Shown here: positions 51,152-54,216 of the stretch, one piece after another
Numbering within the stretch: position 1 is the stretch's first letter
Layout: every line of letters starts with the position of its first letter
Source: Dehalococcoidia bacterium
GTDB taxonomy: Bacteria; Chloroflexota; Dehalococcoidia; Lucifugimonadales; SHYT01
Direction: 5' to 3'
NCBI GenBank assembly: GCA_009692665.1
Contig: SHYT01000002.1
Coordinates: forward strand, 120,606-174,821
DNA length: 54,216 nucleotides
Program-made: the position numbers and the translations under genes
The notes under the pieces: model-generated
Told to the model about the DNA's origin: nothing
Databases searched by the model: none
Seen by the model: only the letters and a program-made list of their open reading frames with translations

Positions 51152-52042
51152 TTATTTACTTCGTGCCTGCACCGCAGGCTTCAGCATTGTTACCGCCGGA
51201 GGCCCATCCCTCACCGCCTTAATGGAGAACAGCAGAGGCACCTTCCGCCTGCCCGGCACGCGCCACAGGCCGTCCGGTCCCTCCTTTAGGAATGGGAAAT
51301 GCGCATATGTGCAGTAGGGGAACTCGTGCAGGAACTGGATACGCAGTCCCGCGCCCAGCAGCGCATTCACGATGTCACTTAGGCTGTGCGTCCACTGGCG
51401 CGAGGTATTGCGCACCCTGGCATTTGGGTCTGCGTAGGAACCCTCCATCTGCTCTTCGGCAGGTTCCGCGGAGTGAAAGTAGGAGTACGCGACCTGAAAA
51501 TCCCTGGCGTCCTTGTTGTTCACAAAGAGATTGGTGAACGGGTGGAAGTCCACAATGTAGAACGTCCCGCCCGGCTTCACGAACTGCGCCACCGTCTTGG
51601 CCCACCGGCGCACGTCCGGCAGCCAGCACAGTGCCCCGTAGGAGGTAAATACAAGGTCGAACGTGACGTTCACAAGCTGCGGTATATCGTAGACATTGGC
51701 GCAGATGAACTTGGCATCGCTGCCCGTCTCCCGCGCTAGCTTGCGCGCCAGGGTGATGGCCCGCTCTGAGAAGTCCACGCCTGTGGCCTTGGCGCCCATA
51801 CGCGCCCACGAGATGGTGTCTAGCCCAAAGTGGCACTGCAAGTGCAGCAGTAACTTGCCCCGAACATCACTCACCTCCCCAACCTCAATTGGCGAGAGTG
51901 TGGATTTGCCCTTCTTAAAGCCCCCCACGTCATAAAAGGACGAGCGAGAATGGATGTTGGTCAGCTCGTCCCAGAGTGCGCGGTTGGCTTGCATGTGCGC
52001 TTGCTGCCGCTCCTGGAATGTGCCCTTTTCTATGTCCGGCAT
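51152..52042 (-). CDS. Class I SAM-dependent methyltransferase
   Basis: 296 residues from ATG 52042. HMQANRALWDELTNIHSRSSFYD is a characteristic N-terminal segment. SAM motif I reads LLLHLQCHFGLDTISWARMGA, a less common form with LQCHFG in place of GxGxG; GVDFSERAI is motif II, FDLVFTSYGALCWLPD motif IV and VKPGGTFYIVDFHP motif V. It resembles UbiE/MenG-like small-molecule methyltransferases; the substrate is unknown. The frame continues upstream to 52099 but without support. A terminator follows at 50904-50934. Confidence 0.88.
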   Translation of the reverse strand: MPDIEKGTFQERQQAHMQANRALWDELTNIHSRSSFYDVGGFKKGKSTLSPIEVGEVSDVRGKLLLHLQCHFGLDTISWARMGAKATGVDFSERAITLARKLARETGSDAKFICANVYDIPQLVNVTFDLVFTSYGALCWLPDVRRWAKTVAQFVKPGGTFYIVDFHPFTNLFVNNKDARDFQVAYSYFHSAEPAEEQMEGSYADPNARVRNTSRQWTHSLSDIVNALLGAGLRIQFLHEFPYCTYAHFPFLKEGPDGLWRVPGRRKVPLLFSIKAVRDGPPAVTMLKPAVQARSK

Positions 52043-52118
52043 GGCTTTGCTGCTCCACGTTGGACTCCCAGCATTGTAGCGTAGGAGGATGAAGGACACT
52101 TATGAGGAATTCGAACTC

Positions 52119-52148
52119 TTGACACACTCTTACGAACTTGCCTACTAT
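52119..52148 (+). promoter_or_regulatory. Possible promoter for the phosphotriesterase-family gene
   Basis: TTGACA at 52119-52124, an 18-base spacer and TACTAT at 52143-52148. The leader to ATG 52376 would be about 220 bases. The 13 bases TTGACACACTCTT also occur at 31129. Confidence 0.35.
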
Positions 52149-52375
52149 CCTCTAAGTTCGGGGCGTGCTGCCGCGGTGCTGTGAACCACCTCTCGCCAAC
52201 AACACTCCGATGCGGTTGGCCCATACGAGCACCTACGCAAAAACCGGCCTGCCAGGCGTGGCTTGAGATTACCTACTTCCCAACCCGTCACAGTCCTAAA
52301 GGACTGCTTCCGGACACGAAAGCAGCGGCACCCACGTACAATCCCGCACGAAGCATATGTATGAAGGAGGGGAGC

Positions 52376-53356
52376 ATGGCACAGGTAAATACGGTGTTAG
52401 GACCAGTAGACGGCGCAGCTCTTGGATTTACGCTCAGTCATGAGCATGTCATTGTCAGTTCCGCAGGCGTTACTCAACTCTACCCCGAGCTGTTGGACTT
52501 GCCCAATCAGAAAGAAGTAGCCATTAACATGCTCAACCAGGCGTATGCAGAAGGTGTGCGCACGATTATTGATTGCTCGCCGATTGACCTTGGGCGGGAT
52601 ATTCCTCTTTTGCAAGAGGTTTCCAGGCGCTCCAAAGTGAACATCGTCGCTTCCACCGGCGCATGGACGCAAATTCCGCGTGTCTTTCACCAGACGACGG
52701 CGGATCAGCTGGCCGGCGTGTTCATTCGAGAGATTACGAAAGGTATGCAAGGAACGACTGCGAAAGCAGGCGTTATCAAAGTAGCGAACGATGACCCGAA
52801 TCTACGCCCAGAGGAGATCGCTGTCCTTCGAGGGGCGGCACGCGCCACAAAGGCCACCAATATCCCTATTACAACCCACTCAGGCCACTCGTGGATAGTA
52901 GAAAAAATAGGCGTCGCCCAGGTCAAGATCTTTGAGGAAGAAGGGCTTGATCTTAATAGGGTGGCGATCGGGCACAGCGACAGCACTAAGAACGTGGACT
53001 ACCTGCTGGGCCAGCTCCGGAAGGGCGTCTGGTTGAGTATGGACACTCTACGTGGGACGCCTGCCCGGCCAGGGACGGAAGGCCACCCGGCGAATCCGGA
53101 CTGGGAGGAAAAAACGGTGATCATCAAGAAACTTATGGATGCCGGCTTTACGCACCGCCTTATGCTGGGACACGACTGGTCCGCATGGAACTGGGGGGGG
53201 GTGGGGAACGCTGAGCGACACCAAGCCAACCCCGACGGCTGGCTATTCACCACGCGTAAAATCCTCCCTCGCCTGAAGAAGCTTGGGGCCACCGACAAGG
53301 ACATCCATACCCTCATGGTAGACAACCCACGCCGTTTCCTAGACGGGAGCAAGTAG
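52376..53356 (+). CDS. Phosphotriesterase-family metal-dependent hydrolase
   Basis: 326 residues; ATG 52376 is preceded by GAAGGAGGGGAG. The binuclear metal site of the phosphotriesterase/lactonase family is complete by motif: LSHEHVIV (HxH) at residues 23-30, AGVIKVAND with the carboxylated Lys, TTHSGHSW and IGHSDST with two His, and GHDWSAW with the Asp. The real substrates of this group are often lactones or esters rather than phosphotriesters. The protein is followed by a decayed copy of the same gene at 53499. Codon use is like its neighbours. Confidence 0.9.
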   Translation: MAQVNTVLGPVDGAALGFTLSHEHVIVSSAGVTQLYPELLDLPNQKEVAINMLNQAYAEGVRTIIDCSPIDLGRDIPLLQEVSRRSKVNIVASTGAWTQIPRVFHQTTADQLAGVFIREITKGMQGTTAKAGVIKVANDDPNLRPEEIAVLRGAARATKATNIPITTHSGHSWIVEKIGVAQVKIFEEEGLDLNRVAIGHSDSTKNVDYLLGQLRKGVWLSMDTLRGTPARPGTEGHPANPDWEEKTVIIKKLMDAGFTHRLMLGHDWSAWNWGGVGNAERHQANPDGWLFTTRKILPRLKKLGATDKDIHTLMVDNPRRFLDGSK

Positions 53357-53498
53357 CAACACTTTTAAAAGCCGCTCGGCGGTCCGCTAGCTTCCTGCTC
53401 GCGCATGACGGCTCACCTCTAAGGGAGTCCGCACACGCTGGGACAGAGCACGAGCAGGGTACAACTGGCACGAAGAGCGACCTGAGGAGCGGCTATCC

Positions 53499-53916
53499 AT
53501 GAATTACCACGGTCCGCGGGCCTATCAAGGGTGAAGACCTCGGCTTCACCCTGAGCCACGAGCATGTCATCGCCAGTTCTGCTGGTGTCACGCAACTCTA
53601 CCCCGAGTTCCTGGGATTGCCTCAGCGGAAATATGAAGCCGTGGATCTGATGAGCTTTGCCTATAGAGAAGGCGTCAGGGCAATCATCGACTGCATCCCA
53701 ATTGATCTTGGGCGAGATATTCCGCTTCTGGAGGAGGTGTCCAGGAAAAGCCAGGTGCCCATCATTGCCGCAACCGGCGTGTGGACACAAATTCCGCATG
53801 CCTTCTGGCAAGCCACGCCCGACCAGCTTGCCAATCTGTTCATTCGGGAAATCCGCGTGGGCATGCAGGGGAGCAGCGTCAAAGCCGGCGTCATCAAAGT
53901 GGCCAGCGATTTTGTT
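53499..53916 (+). pseudogene. Truncated phosphotriesterase-family paralogue
   Basis: From 53503 the frame reads ITTVRGPIKGEDLGFTLSHE and continues HVIASSAGVTQLYPE through RAIIDCIPIDLGRDIPLLEE to VKAGVIKVASD, matching the intact upstream gene over about its first 140 residues. Two defects are visible. The only ATG at a suitable place (53499) is out of frame by one base, with a TGA at once in the true frame. After IKVASD (about 53913) the similarity stops and the rest of the gene, with three metal ligands, is missing. Synonymous differences from the upstream copy are many, so the duplication is old and the loss later. It is probably non-functional. Confidence 0.85.
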
Positions 53917-53995
53917 CCTTTACTACGTGCTCCGTCCTTCCTGTCCATTTTGATGCGCCATGTGGATAAATCGCGGAGGTTTCCCAGAAACATAC

Positions 53996-54040
53996 TGACG
54001 CCCGCGAGAGTCCCTTTTGGAAGGACTCCCACGGGCGTCA
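53996..54040. terminator. Hairpin between the decayed gene and a convergent gene
   Basis: Eighteen-base arms (53996-54013 and 54023-54040) with two mismatches; core GACGCCCG/CGGGCGTC and GAGTCC/GGACTC. An A-run follows on the plus strand, so there is no clear T-run in either direction. It lies 29 bases after the stop of the minus-strand gene at 54069. Confidence 0.55.
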
Positions 54041-54068
54041 AAAAACTCAATGCTCTTTGTAGTGCCCC

Positions 54069-54216
54069 TTACGCGGGCTGTTTAGTGGGCTTCTGCGCGG
54101 CCTGCCAGCGCTTCCAGACCTCTTGGTCGTAGCCGGTGCCATCGGCATTTGGCCCCGCGTTTACTTCAAACGAGTCCTTGAGCCCCAACTCCTTGCCAAC
54201 GGCCCGGACGGCCGGG
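54069..54216 (-). CDS. C-terminus of an unidentified protein (cut by the window edge)
   Basis: The last 48 codons of a minus-strand gene, ending in TAA at 54069-54071. The sequence AVGKELGLKDSFEVNAGP, followed by NADGTGYDQEVWKRWQAAQK and PTKQPA, is clearly protein-like, with a Trp-rich helix at the end. I do not recognise the family from this tail. The gene begins beyond the window. Confidence 0.6.
   Translation of the reverse strand, partial: PAVRAVGKELGLKDSFEVNAGPNADGTGYDQEVWKRWQAAQKPTKQPA

Noticed and set aside
52090-52160. tRNA-like sequence on the minus strand (AGTTCGAATTCCTC resembling a T arm)
   Set aside because: The stems do not pair properly, there is no anticodon arm and the acceptor matches only in part. 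The stretch reads better as a promoter-like region.

Overview
The window looks like a piece of a bacterial chromosome of moderately high GC, densely packed with housekeeping genes on both strands. No plasmid, phage or insertion-sequence genes were recognised. The mix suggests a member of the Chloroflexota, perhaps close to the Dehalococcoidia: citramalate synthase, a fused sugar-1-phosphate nucleotidylyltransferase/acyltransferase beside GlmS and YvcK, a two-subunit glycine decarboxylase, EtfBA with a FixC-like dehydrogenase, a ferritin-like/VIT1 fusion and a desulforedoxin-like mini-protein. This placement is an inference from gene content; no rRNA is present to test it.

Layout. Positions 1-5100: cimA, a frameshifted low-molecular-weight phosphatase, a PDZ protein, a JAMM metalloprotease, then a small Cys-rich redox protein and an unusual HesB/IscA-type protein behind a consensus promoter. 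Positions 5100-14200 (minus strand): two GNAT acetyltransferases, purL, a VWA/AAA-ATPase pair, a hypothetical, folB and tlyA. Positions 14300-18500: tRNA-Pro, a frameshifted methyltransferase, a divergent PEP-carboxykinase-like protein and tRNA-Arg. Positions 18500-23000 (plus): GlmU-like, glmS, yvcK, then five tRNAs. Positions 23300-27700 (minus): a zinc-ribbon protein and an EtfB-EtfA-FixC/FixX electron-transfer operon with a CRP/FNR-type palindrome upstream. Positions 28200-35800: an amidohydrolase, an MBL hydrolase, the ferritin-like/VIT1 transporter, an ABC exporter pair, tgt, tRNA-Ile and a flavin reductase. Positions 35900-40400 (plus): gcvT-gcvH-gcvPA-gcvPB with overlapping or very short junctions. 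Positions 40400-50850 (minus): a long run centred on the S-adenosylmethionine cycle. Positions 51100-54216: a methyltransferase, a phosphotriesterase-family protein, a decayed paralogue of it and the C-terminus of an unidentified protein.

How the genes work together. The 40.8-50.8 kb minus-strand block is the most coherent unit. MetK makes SAM. AhcY clears S-adenosylhomocysteine. A PfkB-family kinase could remove the adenosine. MTA phosphorylase and MtnA carry methylthioadenosine to methylthioribulose-1-phosphate; no lower salvage enzymes are seen. A rhodanese, a very basic Ala/Lys/Arg-rich protein, a phosphohexomutase, a queuosine-precursor transporter and a DUF1835 protein share the block. 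The glycine-cleavage genes next door feed one-carbon units that ultimately support methionine and SAM, and tgt (33-34 kb) would use the base brought in by the transporter.

The most unusual protein-level features are a roughly 85-residue histone-H1-like tail on MetK, with a second basic protein encoded in the same block, and a Cys/His-rich repeat tail on a HesB/IscA protein that has lost its usual first cysteine. Two genes carry single-base frameshifts that could be real decay or assembly error.
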